Counted from the stretch's first letter, positions 22,409-34,150 are shown. The stretch is 64,000 bases of DNA from Asparagopsis taxiformis (GCA_030407315.1 JALQPE010001716.1:62001-126000), one strand, 5' to 3'. The notes: generated by a model not told the origin, from the sequence alone. Program-made: numbers and translations.

Positions 22409-25006
22409 CTAATTCCATGCTCTAAACGCTGTCCCATAATGAACGTAGAGCTCCTGCCCCGGACGGATATCGCGGATTGCACGTACTACAATGATCTTCG
22501 GATTTTCTAGGTCCTTCGCCTTGAGCTTCTTCCCCGTCGAACCGCTGCTGTAGTTCTCGACAAACTCGACGTTGGCCATCCGCCTGGTGTCTTCCGCCGG
22601 AGTGTCCTCACCTCGCAAATACCGCGGGTCGTTGATGAACTGCGCCGAACAGAACGGAGCCGGAACAATCCAAATTGGATGCTCGATGTTTTCGTCGTCC
22701 TCCGCTGTTGCATACAGCTTGATGGCATACATCAAGAATGTTTCCTTCGTTATCGCCATGTGACCCTCTCCGTACGCGAACCTCATCGACTCCTTGCTCA
22801 TATCAGAGTACACAACAGTTCCGTAGTATGCACATACTTCGTCGCCAACATTAAATGTCTGTTCAGCGAAGAGCCCTCTTCCTGCATTTGGATGCTTAAT
22901 CAGCGATGTTCGAACGCTCAATTTTTTCGCAACACAATCGTGTGCCCGCATCACGCGAGGGTTTTCAGTTTGCAACCAGCGGCGCAGGGAAGGTGGCCAA
23001 TAATGTACCGGTTTTTCCATGTGCTCGTGCGACGCAATCGACTCTGGGCACAGCTGCCAGAGGTACTGCTGAATATATTTCGGGAACCTCTGGTACAGGG
23101 GAAGGCCAGGTGGGGGTTCGATGATCCTGCGTTCCCTCTGTGTACGCATCGTGACAGAGGGGGACGCCAAGAACTTCTCAGCACTCTGTTTCGCTTCTGT
23201 CGTGACCCTCATGTCAGTGTTGTTTGAAAGAATTACACGTGACATGACTGCACACAGCTTTGGAAGCGATCGTGCCACACACAATTTGTCCATGTCACTG
23301 CCGACGAAAACACGGTGCTCAGGCAAGCTCATAGCTGCTTTTCCCGTTGCGAAAGTGCCAGAGAATGGATCGACAACAATATCACCAGGCTGTGAATGCT
23401 GGCTGATCAACTCCATCATGAGAGCGACGCTCTTCTGCTCTGCACGAACTCTGACCGTAGCACCGGTTGTGCTCCTTGTTCGCCACACCATCTCATTCGA
23501 ATCGATGGCGGGCATATTGATGGTGACGTTGCACCACGCCGGGTACGTGCCGTCCATGTATCCGTGGTTCCTATAGGCCACCATCTCGCTTCCGGTCTTG
23601 AACGGAACACCTCGCTTCCAGAAGTGGATAGCGACCTCTGCCATGTTCATGCGTTGGTACCTCTTCCGCCCCGGCATTTGATAGAGGTGCCCAGGTAGTC
23701 GGACAAACAACAGAGGTACCTCGTCAACGAAGAAAACTGAATTCCGAACGACGTCCTCCTCCTCCTCGTCCTCCTCCTCATCCGCACTTTCTTCGCCACT
23801 GTGCTGCGATGCTTCGGAGTCCGAATTCATGGACGTAACCTCTTCTTCATCCGACCCGTCATCACTGGCAGCAGTATCGGTTGGGCCTTCTGACTGCGGT
23901 CCTTTGTACGTTTCCAAGTAATGGAACCATTCGTAGAACTGCAAAACGGAGCAGAACACGATGCCGTGGCCACCGGGGCGCAACAGCTCGTCAAACACTT
24001 CGATGCTAGCCTGCATATCTTCTGCAGTTAGCCTGTCGTACGAAGAGTTGGAATCGTTCCTGTTACGACGAACATTGTAGGGCGGATCAGTCAGAATGAG
24101 CTGAACGTTGCCCGTGATGGGCACGTGTTCTCGGCTCTCGTCGGCACTGACCAAATCTTCGAAAGGGACGTCGTACACCCGGCAATACTGACTCATTTTC
24201 GAAAGAAAGTCCTTTGCGAGAGCCTGCCCTTCACTTTCCTGCTCTTCTGTCGCATGGGGTGACGGTGACGGGGGAGACGACGGCCCTTGGGCAGTAAGAC
24301 TGGTCCTCCCAGGTCCAAGTTGAAGCCTGGTTGTGTGTCTTGTTGACGGAACCAAACCTCTCCCTCCTGTGTTGCGACGAGTGGGAGTGTCATCAACCGG
24401 CTTGGGGACCTTTTCTGCGTCCGCGGCTTGTGGTGCCGGGCGGAGGACAGCCATAACGTCTTCGTCGAGGGTGTCAAAGTACGCTGGCAGCTTGTCCGGA
24501 TTTCCGCTTGACAAGTATATTTCCAGCGCCCCCCAGCGGTCGGACTCCGGCCAGGTGTACAGGTCCGGGTTGACGATAAGAAACTGCAACCGGTCGAAGA
24601 ACTTCCTCACAAGGTCCCTAAATGCACTGTGCTGCGCACTGGTTCTTGTCTCTACTTTTCCACCATATCCATCAGGATGAGATAGGGGAGCTTTGTCGTG
24701 GTAGAGATCTAGCTTCTGCTCCATCGGTGCGAATAGACCTTCATCGAGCACGTCAAACCAATGCTCACTGCTGTCGAAAATGATGTACGGCGCCATCAAC
24801 TCTTCGAAGCTGGAAAACTTTGCGGCGAAGGCCACATCGGTCCAAGCATGGTATAAAACTTGAACCACGTAACAAGCTCGATTAGTGCTTTTCCGATGGG
24901 CTGGGACGCGTGCGGCTTCGTTCCCCTCTTCGGCCGCGTCGCCTATGCGGCGACGCGGCAGGTTCTTGTTGTGATTTCGGATGATAGACAACGCTTGGAA
25001 ATACAT
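22409..25006 (-). CDS. Adenine DNA methyltransferase-SET domain fusion (865 aa from ATG; 5' end cut by CACTA end)
   Basis: A novel-looking fusion. Residues 1-220 are an unrecognised folded region, followed by a Pro/Ser/Thr linker. LILTDPPYNV places the catalytic DPPY at residues 307-310. An acidic Asp/Glu insert of roughly 50 residues follows. The AdoMet motif I is DPFSGTFATG at about 546, so the order IV then I is that of permuted beta-class N6-adenine (or N4-cytosine) methyltransferases. The usual GxG is altered to GTF. The C-terminal ~170 residues form a SET-type domain: GRGLFAEQTF, EVCAYYGTVV, QFINDPRY and the terminal GQELYVHYG, which resembles the AdoMet-binding and Tyr elements of histone-lysine methyltransferases. 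The frame stays open upstream of the ATG to base 25057, where the CACTA end at 25056 supplies a TAG, so the original N-terminus is probably lost. The enzyme could pair DNA and histone methylation; this is inference. Confidence 0.75.
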   Translation of the reverse strand: MYFQALSIIRNHNKNLPRRRIGDAAEEGNEAARVPAHRKSTNRACYVVQVLYHAWTDVAFAAKFSSFEELMAPYIIFDSSEHWFDVLDEGLFAPMEQKLDLYHDKAPLSHPDGYGGKVETRTSAQHSAFRDLVRKFFDRLQFLIVNPDLYTWPESDRWGALEIYLSSGNPDKLPAYFDTLDEDVMAVLRPAPQAADAEKVPKPVDDTPTRRNTGGRGLVPSTRHTTRLQLGPGRTSLTAQGPSSPPSPSPHATEEQESEGQALAKDFLSKMSQYCRVYDVPFEDLVSADESREHVPITGNVQLILTDPPYNVRRNRNDSNSSYDRLTAEDMQASIEVFDELLRPGGHGIVFCSVLQFYEWFHYLETYKGPQSEGPTDTAASDDGSDEEEVTSMNSDSEASQHSGEESADEEEDEEEEDVVRNSVFFVDEVPLLFVRLPGHLYQMPGRKRYQRMNMAEVAIHFWKRGVPFKTGSEMVAYRNHGYMDGTYPAWCNVTINMPAIDSNEMVWRTRSTTGATVRVRAEQKSVALMMELISQHSQPGDIVVDPFSGTFATGKAAMSLPEHRVFVGSDMDKLCVARSLPKLCAVMSRVILSNNTDMRVTTEAKQSAEKFLASPSVTMRTQRERRIIEPPPGLPLYQRFPKYIQQYLWQLCPESIASHEHMEKPVHYWPPSLRRWLQTENPRVMRAHDCVAKKLSVRTSLIKHPNAGRGLFAEQTFNVGDEVCAYYGTVVYSDMSKESMRFAYGEGHMAITKETFLMYAIKLYATAEDDENIEHPIWIVPAPFCSAQFINDPRYLRGEDTPAEDTRRMANVEFVENYSSGSTGKKLKAKDLENPKIIVVRAIRDIRPGQELYVHYGTAFRAWN

Positions 25007-25055
25007 CAATACCTCGAACGTTTCCGGTGGAGCAAGAACGAAGGCGCTTGGTTCC

Positions 25056-25440
25056 CACTACGGTGTTGGGAATGAAAAAAGACAGTAAATTTACTGTCTG
25101 AGACAGTAAAAATTACTGTCTGGCCAAGACAGTGCGCGGAGACAGTAAAATTTACTGTCTGGAAATTTCAGAATACTGCTGCAGCAATAAAATGGCACGA
25201 AATCTGGACAGTACCAAAAACAGTAAAATTTACTGTCCAGAACAGTAAATTTTACTGTCCGGAAGTGTTGCCGCCAGACAGTATGTGCAGACAGTACATT
25301 TTACTGTCTAAGGCAGTGCATTGTATTGTATTACTGCACTGTCTGGGGAAATCTGTAGACAGTAGTGTAGATAGGAAATTGTATTGTCTGCGGGTAGTAA
25401 CGTACATTGGTTGACATCACTGTCTGGTGGAGTAGACTTG
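25056..25440 (+). mobile_element. Divergent CACTA-type terminus (copy E)
   Basis: It starts CACTACGGTGTTGGGAATG, sharing only the first 13 bases with A-D, and continues as closely packed palindromes of the GACAGTAAATTTACTGTC kind instead of the 35-bp units. It abuts the methyltransferase-SET gene. The matching opposite end (CATTCCCAACACCGTAGTG) is not in the window, so the element is incomplete or was broken by later events. Confidence 0.7.
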
Positions 25441-26029
25441 AGAGGAAATAAGGAGCAATGGGTTAGTTTGAAGGTTAATATTGGAATGGTGTGTGGTATA
25501 CGACTATAGTAATTGTGATGGAGCTTTACAGATATTTGGATGCAGGGAACCTAGATGCTGAATAGGACGTCGTAGAAAGAAAGATTGACACTACTGATGC
25601 ACGTTGGCAGCGACAGTTCGAGTTTGAGATTTTCGTTGAGTTGATTTAGTAGTTCTGTTAATAGTAAAGCTTTCAATGGGAATAAAGAAAATAGCTGTCA
25701 TGAACAAGTACTACACTTCGCCGCTGAGCCCCAGACAGATGAGGCACGAACAGCCTACCAAACTACCCTTTCACTCTGTTGTAATCTCCACAACCTCATC
25801 GCGCCAGTATAGACCTCCACTCTGACTCTTGTCGGCCACCTGACCATCTGCTTGTAGCGCGTTTCCACGCTACAATCACTTACGCCGAACATGCACCCGA
25901 TCAACTCCTGCCCCTGCACCACAAAACATCACCTTTTTTGGCCGGGCTTCCCATTCTCGTGATTCCACACCCGAAGAGCTACGAGTCCTTTACAAACTCC
26001 GTGACCTAACCCAACTACGCACCAACTAC
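25441..26029. other. No gene recognised
   Basis: Unique-looking sequence. I see no repeat of the families above and no frame with domain evidence. It may be the interior of the element that begins at 25056, or old host DNA. Confidence 0.4.
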
Positions 26030-26686
26030 CTATCCGCACACAACGGTGGACACGAGGACATCCAATACAATTCGGGCAATCAAGAGCTCGTTATTGGTGT
26101 CAACGCAGCTTGGATAGGCCACGATGTGGTAGAAATAGAGTGCTAGCTGCGCGTAGATGCTGACGAAGAACGCGACTGCGCTTGTTAGGGAGAGGAGCAC
26201 GCTCGAGATCAAGAAACAACCCATTGCTTAGCAGTCCCTTCCCAATGATTTCCATCGTGACATGTTTCAAACCCACACACATTCATCCATCCACCTCTCC
26301 TGCAAACACTCTCCACAACATCTTCCACACGTATAAAAACTATGCACCCTGTCATGTTTACGCGTTGCCCGCCACGTGTACCATCATCCCATGGCCCCAT
26401 TCACCGATGCACACAAAATCACAACAGCCAGAGCTCCCACTAGAACTAACGCTCTGTGCTCCCTCAACACCACTGGAATGTGTGCCATCTCTCCGGTGGG
26501 CAGCGCCTTTCGACTTCGGTAATACAAAAAAGTGCCGAGCACAACAACTGTGAAGGCGGCCACCAATGCGACATTGAAAACTGCAGTTCCCGCCCGCCTG
26601 TGGCCCTTCTCCATGGCAAACGTACCGATGGCCTCGATGTGCATCGCCGTCCATAGCCATTTGAGAAATGCGCGCTCTGCTGCCAT
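26030..26686 (-). CDS. Candidate two-exon small membrane protein
   Basis: On the minus strand an ATG at 26686 opens a ~100-codon frame. Its middle and end are two hydrophobic spans (FNVALVAAFTVVVLGTFLYY and ALVLVGALAVVILCASV) separated by a short basic loop. Downstream, a second frame from 26224 encodes two more (FLISSVLLSLTSAVAFFVSI and LLIARIVLDVLVSTVVC) and stops at 26030. GT- and AG-type signals lie in the ~150 bp between (GGTACACG; GCTAAG), consistent with an intron and a four-span protein, though I could not fix the junction. No family was recognised. It is one of the few stretches in the window that looks like an ordinary host gene. Confidence 0.4.
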
Positions 26687-28479
26687 GTCAGTTTTGAGCG
26701 AGTCGGCCTCCTTTTAGTGCGGATTCTTCTATTTAATGTCAGCTTCATTGCTCCACCCTTCTACAATCTTTTTTTCGGCATTTTTTTACTTTTATGGTGG
26801 CGGAGGCAGCTTGCTGATGTACTGCGTGGCAGGGGATGATGGGGACAGAAGGCGTGCGTCGCAGAAATGTCCACTGCGACGGTGTGTACAACGACCTGGG
26901 AGAGGTCTGGGAACGGCAAGATGACGTGTTGTATATCGTTGTCATGGGTGCTGCGGAGTTGGTAGTCGGGTGGGGATGAGTGAGAAGGAAAGTTTGGGAT
27001 ACGTCTGAAGTGGTAGAAAGTGGTTGTTTGGTAGGGTGCACCTTAGCACCCTACCCAACCATGGTTGGATAGGTTAAAGTATTCGAGCTGGGCTGAGGCG
27101 TCTGTTAAATACAGAGCAGATAGAGGAGAGTTCTGTGTGTTCGGCAGAAGTGTTGAAATTATTGGGGTGGATTCGGGAGGGGAAGGAAGGTGGCTGGGTA
27201 GGTGTGATGATTTGGAGCATTGAAGTGCACATCACACGAAACATGAGGTAGTAATGAACAAGTGAATGAATGGTGAATCTGCTGTTTCGGCACCCGGACG
27301 ATCCGAATGAACCATATTAGCACTATCGCCGAATATTGTGGGCTCACATTTGCATTGAACACTGTTACTCAGCCGCCGTCCCAATTAATTGGGTAGATTA
27401 ATCTACATCGATTCTCGCCCCGCCACTAATTAATGCAAAAGAAATCTATCTATCTTGTAACTGTCAGTATGACAGAGGGAGATGGGAGCGAAAAGTTGCA
27501 AAGTGATGCAAGTACTTCAATTCCCGTGCTCACCCTCACTACCTATCAATCAATATAATTACTCGCGGTAGTCTTCCACAACAATATCAGCGCTGATATT
27601 GTTGTGGCATGCGCATGCTGGAAACGTACAGACCGGCCGTCGCGGCCAGGATGGCGCCCGAGTGTGCAAAGGAAACGGTGCCGAGATAGTCGAGCATGCG
27701 CAGCGTGCCTAGTGAGGAGGCGGTGGGAAAGCGCTCGCTTGGTTTCACGGAGGGACGATAGGGAGAAGTGGGGGCGCGAGAGACGGAGACGCGATATCAT
27801 ATTTAGAACTACTACTACGGTCGGTGAGATTGTAATCTTGATGCGCTGGTGCTGATTTGGGTGCTTGTTGCTGCGAGTTATGTGCCGCTTGTTGGATGGG
27901 TCCTATAGAGCCTGATAACTGTAGTGCAGCGCTCTATTCTGTTGCAGCAAATGCGTTGACTTACGGTCTGTACGAGTAGCAGTTAAATTTATATACTGCG
28001 TCATCATCTCGCTGAACTCGTGCTATGAGTCGCATCTTCCAATATTCTTCACGCCCCCTTTCTGCCCCTAATTCTACTAAACCATCTTGACACTCAACTC
28101 GTCACTCCAACATAAAAAATTGCCACAAAATCCACTTATCCGTTCTTTCGCTTAGTGCATAACCACAACGTCCAACTCCCTCACAAACATAAAACACCTG
28201 CTAATCGCACTCTAAACGTGTCTTGTACAAAACTTCCTCTCTGCCCTGTACTTGGACCGCGTTCGTTAACAACTGCCGTCCATAACGCCATGGCGTTACC
28301 TGCAGGTAAAAGATCTTTCAGTACCATAAAAGCGCCACCGTTCGTCAACTAGTTCAACATTCCGTGCCCGGTCGTCCGTCCACCTGCACATCTTGCCATC
28401 ACTTCCCCTTTTCCATCTTCAGCTCTCCTCATTTTTCAAACATCACTTCCATCGCTATATGGGATAAACATTCAGCTTT
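26687..28479. other. Intergenic, with short perfect palindromes
   Basis: No supported gene. It includes an inverted repeat GGTAGGGTGC/GCACCCTACC (27030-27055) and a perfect 32-bp palindrome (27576-27607). Confidence 0.45.
27576..27607. repeat. Perfect 32-bp palindrome
   Basis: CCACAACAATATCAGC is followed directly by its exact reverse complement, with no spacer. Confidence 0.9.
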
Positions 28480-30364
28480 TACATGCCCTGAGTTATTGCT
28501 TGTAGGGGAAGTTTTCACAAAGCTTCAATGCACGATTAACTTCTCGACGTTGGAATCTCCACTAATAAAGATCTTGGCCAGAATCAGCATAGGCTCCTCA
28601 TACTCTTTCTTCTTTGGACAGATCTCACATAGCTGTATTGCGAAACCCATATCCGAAATAGCTCCATGTCTTTCGTTCACTATCTCCGTCGTAAGGGAGA
28701 TAAGCGCTTTCCCGGATTCATTCGCAAACATATATTTCTGACAAAGACCAATTGCACGGTTAACGTCTCTGCCGACATTCGGTACTCCAGCAAAGAGTAA
28801 CTTGGCCAGAATCACCATGGAGTTTCCATCGTTCTTCTCTATAGACATATCAAATAGCTGCATTAAAGGCCGAGCATCCATGACTACTAGTCAGTGGTAG
28901 TACCACAAATATTCCTTGTCCTATTCTCCATACTATTTTGTTCAACTCTTCCCTGGACCCATTCTCAAGCAGATATCTCTCACAGAGCTCCGTTGCACGA
29001 TCAACAACTCTCTCTACATTTGGTTCTCCAGTCAGAAGTATCTCGGCCAAAAGCAACAGAGCTCCTAGGTCGTTCTTCTTGTCGATATTCAGTTCACATA
29101 TCTGTGCTGCCAGCTGCACATCCCTAGTTAAACCATCTGTTCCATCAGCGATGTTCCTTGTCAAGTGGGTTAATTTTTCGCTTGATCCATTTGCAAGGAG
29201 ATACTTGTCGAAAAGTTCCATTCCAGGACTAATGTCTTTTCCTACGCCCGATGATCCAGTGATAAGTAGTTCACCAAGAATTCCCATCGCGGGTAGCTTG
29301 TTTCTCATATCTGTACACATCTCGCATAGCCGCACGGCTACCTGCATATCATGACATATTGCACAATCTCCAAATGCCATTCTTCTCACAAACTTGATCA
29401 ACGCACCACAGTCTCCGCTTCTTTCAAGGTAACTTTTGCAGAGACTCATCACACGATCGACTTCCTTTTCGACACCTGGAATTTTAACCATGAGCAATAC
29501 GGCTAGAATTATCATCGCAACCAAATCATCCCTTCTGTCTATACACATCTCGCACAATCGTATTGCAGATCGCACATACTTCGTTATCCCACACGCTTCA
29601 TCCACTATCTTACGTGCAAACTTAGTCAGCGCTTCACATGGTCCACCTCGGTCGAGGTACTTCTCCCACAACTCCATCGCTCGATCAATATCTTCTTCAA
29701 CGTGAGGAGCCCCAGTCATGAACAATTTGGCCAACATTTTCATAGCTCTTGTATTATTTTTCTTCTCTATACACATCTCGCAAAGACGCACTGCAGACTG
29801 AATGTCTCTGGGCCTTCCAGAACCGACATGCATCAACTTTTTGGCAGCTCTAGTAATGTAGAAACTGGTTTCGCTTCCATCTAGGGATCTTTCACATAGT
29901 TCCATCGCACGATTAACGTCTTTTTCCACGCCTGGACCGCCAGTGAGAAAAATTTCAGCAAGGTCCACCATGGCACGTGGATGGTTGTTCTGTTCAATAC
30001 ACATCTCACATAGATCTATTGCAAGTCGCATATCTGCGGGCTTTCCCATTCTTACATCTGCCAATTTTCTTGCAAGATCACATACGAGGTAACAACCGTC
30101 AGAATCATGGACAACGGTTGCACATAATTCCATGGCACGACTTGTGTCTTTGTCTACTCCTGCAGGTCCAGTGATTAGTATTTCAGCGAGTATCATCATA
30201 GGTTCAGGGTCATTTGTGTGATCGATACACAACTCAAACAAACGCACAGCAGTAGACATATCCTGGAAAGAACGTCGCGGCCCGAGCATCATATGCCTCC
30301 CAATTGTGATAACAACATCGGAAAAAAGCGGCTGAAGCATTTTTGGTAAATTGACGCGCGTCAA
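28480..30364 (-). pseudogene. Sel1-like repeat protein gene, frameshifted at the 3' end
   Basis: From ATG 30364 the minus strand encodes 504 residues made of tandem helical repeats with a period of about 72 residues (two Sel1/TPR-like helical pairs). Each carries a version of AMVDLAEIFLTGGPGVEKDV followed by NRAMELCE. Sel1 repeats serve as protein-protein scaffolds. The repeat pattern does not end at the stop near 28850: it continues in a second frame from about 28881 (MQLFDMSIEKNDGNSMVILA), and then, after NVEK near 28525, in a third (VNRALKLCE). Two small indels have therefore broken an originally longer gene, or the functional product ends early. It is flanked by noncoding DNA and has no clear link to transposition. 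Confidence 0.7.
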
Positions 30365-33045
30365 TGCGCATTGTAAACACCTCTTTCAACGCCAGAATGG
30401 TCGGATAATGGAGGCGTTTCTACGCCTCAGCGACGCGATCAATCTGAGCGCCTGTTGAGATTGGGAGTGATCAAGGAGTGGAAAAGTTGTTGAAGAGGGG
30501 CGAGAGTAAGAGGAAATGGGCTAGAGACTGCGCTCCATTGCGTGGACAGTTTTCGTTGTATATTTCTCATTGTCTCTACCAATCGCTCATAATCGCGTAG
30601 TAGCCATGTCCAGAAACGGCATCCATAGGTAGATGAATGCGAGGGTAAGGAAGGTCGGTAAATCATCTTGTGGGTATTGTGCACGATACCAGCCATGGTG
30701 GGAGATGTTCAAGAGTATGCATACTTTGGCAACGTCGGGGCATGCATCGACGTTCCAACAAATTGCAAGGTACGCTTTATAGTGAACAAGACTTGTAAAT
30801 ATACAAAATGCTATGTGTAACACGTGGCACCATATGCAATGATTTGGCAAAAATGAACGTTCATTTTTTAAGATAAACGTATGTTTATCTTTCGCTATGC
30901 TGCCCCGACTGGCCTTGTCTGCTCGCTGACAGCCGCAAACCACTTGTTGCCTTTCTCCTCGACCCCGACCAGTCTGCTTTGCCCTCCATATTCTCACCCT
31001 TTTTCCTACACATCCCGATCGCTTCGACTGCACAGCCCCGATCGCTTCGACTGCACAGCTTGGGCCTCCCTAGTCACGGAGCTCGGTCGCACCCACCACC
31101 TCCACCCATGACATTCACTATCGAGCGGCCTTCCGTAAGCTTCACACCCGTCTCCGCGCATGGCTACGTGGTACCGACCGCGAACGTGCCGTCCATCTCA
31201 CCCACACCGACCGCGAACGCGCAAGTTCAGAACTTCCACGAAGTGATGGTTGAAGAAGGGACGCCTCAAGTGGCAGGATTCTAGACGAACAGGATCCCGC
31301 CGTGATAGACCATCCGGAATCTGGCTTTCAAGTAACTTTCATTAGATGAAGAACACGTTCTGCGGGCAGAAAGCGTCGTCCAAGGGGAAAATGTATTTCT
31401 CGCAATTCCCTCGACGTGACACCCACCTAACAAATACCTGTCCTTCTCGTCAGATGCCGGCCCACAAATTTCTATTGACGACCTTTTTGACACCGGCAGA
31501 TGAAATCTCTCTCTCCGAAACTGACCCCCTATTACAACCACTGCAACAATACCCAACTCAGCATCCCAGCCAAACCGCCCTTCCTGGAGTGCTCGTGCTG
31601 TTCACGTGGACAAGCTTGTCGACCTACCCACTCTGTTGCACCTTACTTCGAAGAATAAACTGGATCGCGACGACACGACCGTGACCAATTCCCATGTCTT
31701 CCAAGCCCCATCGCATATTCCACGTTGCTGCGCTCCGCGTAAGAAAAATGTGCGTCAAAGATCTTCGCAGGTGGACCATATGTGCATATATGCGCACATA
31801 TATGTAATGTGGGCTGTCATGCTCGAGTTTCAACGAGCCTAGACGCAGCTTTTGCACCGCTTTGGTACCCGAAATGCACACGTTGTTTTGCAGACGCCTC
31901 TCTCCATGCTGGCCAGGTTGCAGGCCAATATTCCCGCCCATCTCGACCATGCGGCCTTGCGTATTGCTCGTACCGCTTACTCTTGTTTGCAAGCCTAGCA
32001 GGCCTATTCAAGCGACTCAGCCATTTTGCCGACACTCATCATGAGCGGCGATGATCGCCGTGATTGGTATTCCGCAAATTGCAGAACATGCCGCACTGTG
32101 CGCGCACTAATGCTAATAACCGATGACGTCGCGACGTCATCGGTTATTAGCAAAATTTCCATCACCTGTTGCACATGATTTGCACGTAACTCAACTCTGC
32201 TTTCTATGCCGCGTGGGACACGCCAGACCTGGATGCCGTTCATCATGCGACTGCAGAGGTTGTGTACGCCCTGTGAAATGCAAATGCCGACGAATTGATG
32301 CGACATGCAACGTCGTTGTGTCCGGCTGTTCGCAATTATTTGCAAAATGTTTGAGAGCTAGCGATGAAAGGGCGTTTCTTGCAGTGGCTGATGTTTGGGA
32401 GTGCTGGACTCTGACTCCGAATACGCCTAATGGAATTCATCGCAAACTATCTGCCTACCAAGTAGTAGCGGTTGTCGTTGTGTCGATAGGGTGTATGGAA
32501 ATATCCTTGTTGCTCGCCGATGAGGATCGTCTGGATGGATTGTGGCATTGCGAAACTAATCGATGTTGTATTCTGGATCTGCTTCTAAAGGCGATGTTGT
32601 TACCAGGTGCCAGGGCTTATGTAAATATTATTACACCGTACATCACGAAGAATGCGGTTGAAGATTCGCAAAACACGAAGAAGGATTGCTGGTCGCCACG
32701 TCGAGTGATAACAACATATTGAGATTGGAGTTCATGTCCGCACTGCGCGCATTTGAGAAGAGGTATTTGTATGAAACTGTTCACAACAGCTTTATGGTCA
32801 ACTATGGTACTGCGGCGTTTGAACCCTCGGTGCAGATTTATCAGCAACAATAAAAGGAATCGATGCTGTCCTTCAATGATGATTCTAATGTGTTCCACCA
32901 TACGAAAATATTACACGAGTGTTCAAGTGGTACAACAGCTGGGACTGGGAACGTCAATAGAGCTCTAGGGTAGGTAACAGACAATAAACTTGTGTAGGAG
33001 GATGGGTTTTCAGGACAAGCTGTCGGAACTGTAATTACTCTGTTT
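30365..33045. other. Mostly noncoding DNA with palindromes
   Basis: Short frames exist (for example a Cys-rich 199-codon plus-strand frame at 32123-32722 and a 58-codon Pro/Thr-rich frame starting at 31109), but none shows a family signature. Palindromic pieces include AATGAACGTTCATT and AGATAAACGTATGTTTATCT near 30850-30890. A 20-bp direct duplication with GATCGCTTCGACTGCACAGC is present near 31017-31060. Confidence 0.4.
32112..32151. repeat. Perfect 40-bp palindrome
   Basis: GCTAATAACCGATGACGTCG is followed immediately by its exact reverse complement. The centre is CGTCGCGACG. It contains two mirrored TGACGTC half-motifs. Confidence 0.95.
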
Positions 33046-33465
33046 TCTTACAGCAAAGTCATCGTTAAGGCGGATTTTCTTTTTCAGGACAAGCTGTCTG
33101 AACTGTAAGTACTCTGTTTTCTTACAGCAAAGTCATCGTTAAGGCGGATTTGCTTTCTCTGGACAAGCTGTCGGAACTGCTATTCGGTTTTCTTACAGCA
33201 AAGGCAGTTTACCCGGCTGCTTACAGCAAAGTCATCTTAACGATGACTTTGCTGTAAGAAAACAAAACATTACAGCAAAGTCATCGTAACGATGACTTTG
33301 CTGTAAGGAAACAAAACATTACAGCAAAGTCATCGTTAAGATGACTTTGCTGTAAGAAAACAAAACATTACAGCAAAGTCATCGTAACGATGACTTTGCT
33401 GTAAGAAAACAAAACATTACAGCAAAGTCATCGTAACGATGACTTTGCTGTAAGAAACCATGGTA
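33046..33465. repeat. Tandem 49-bp palindrome array
   Basis: Five consecutive copies of the 37-bp palindrome, each followed by GAAAACAAAACA, start at 33221, 33270, 33319, 33368 and 33417. Before them lie three half-copies preceded by CAAGCTGTC(G/T)GAACTG. It is the most regular array of this palindrome in the window. Confidence 0.9.
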
Positions 33466-33559
33466 AACCAACTTCTCTGTAAGCATCTGAGAGGGACTGA
33501 TGTTTCTCACTCGGGAAGAAGAAGGAGACGATTTCGGACCCCGCGAAAAAGGCTGCAAA

Positions 33560-34150
33560 GTGGTCTGAAAGGGTTGGGGTGGTTCTAGAGAGCACTAAAA
33601 CGAGTTTTAATTGCACTCAAAGCTTCTGGCTTGCGTGGATGGGCTGGTAGCATTTATCGATTTTTGGTCACCAGATTCGCACAACTGGAGATGTGATGGT
33701 CAAAATTGAATTTTGTCCGAATGATGTGCAAGTGGTCTGCAAGGTTTGGAGTGGCTCTAGGGAGTACGGAAAAGTGTTCTATGCGTTTGTAAAGCTTCCG
33801 GTTTGCGCGCTAGGGCTGACAGAATGCATCGATTTTTGGCAACCAGATTCCCACAACTGGAGATGTGATGGCCAAAATTGAACTTTTTCGGAACGACGTG
33901 GAAGTGGTCTAGAAGGGATAGAGTGGCTCTGAGGAGCACTGAAACTTGCTCTAATTGCTCTCAAAGCTTCTGGCTTGCGAGGTAGGGATGAAAGAATGTA
34001 TCGATTTTTGGTCACCAGATTCTCACAACTGGAGATGTGATAGCCAAAATTGAACTTTGTAGGAACGAAGTGCAAGTGTTCTGGATGCCTTCAAGTGGCC
34101 TGGAAGCGTACTCTGGACAAGTTTTCGGACCTTGAAGAGGCTCAACTGCA
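33560..34150 (+). repeat. Three tandem ~172-bp units
   Basis: AGCTTCTGGCTTGCG-like sequence recurs at 33621, 33793 and 33965, each followed by ATCGATTTTTGG and CAACTGGAGATGTGAT. The units are diverged. No gene is present. Confidence 0.75.

Noticed and set aside
32123..32722. Cys-rich 199-codon frame as a gene
   Set aside because: No recognisable family, it begins inside a perfect palindrome, and composition does not distinguish it from neighbouring noncoding DNA.
33046..33453. Regularly spaced repeats as a CRISPR array
   Set aside because: The spacers are a constant 12 bp and identical, repeats are full palindromes, no cas genes are present and the context is eukaryotic.
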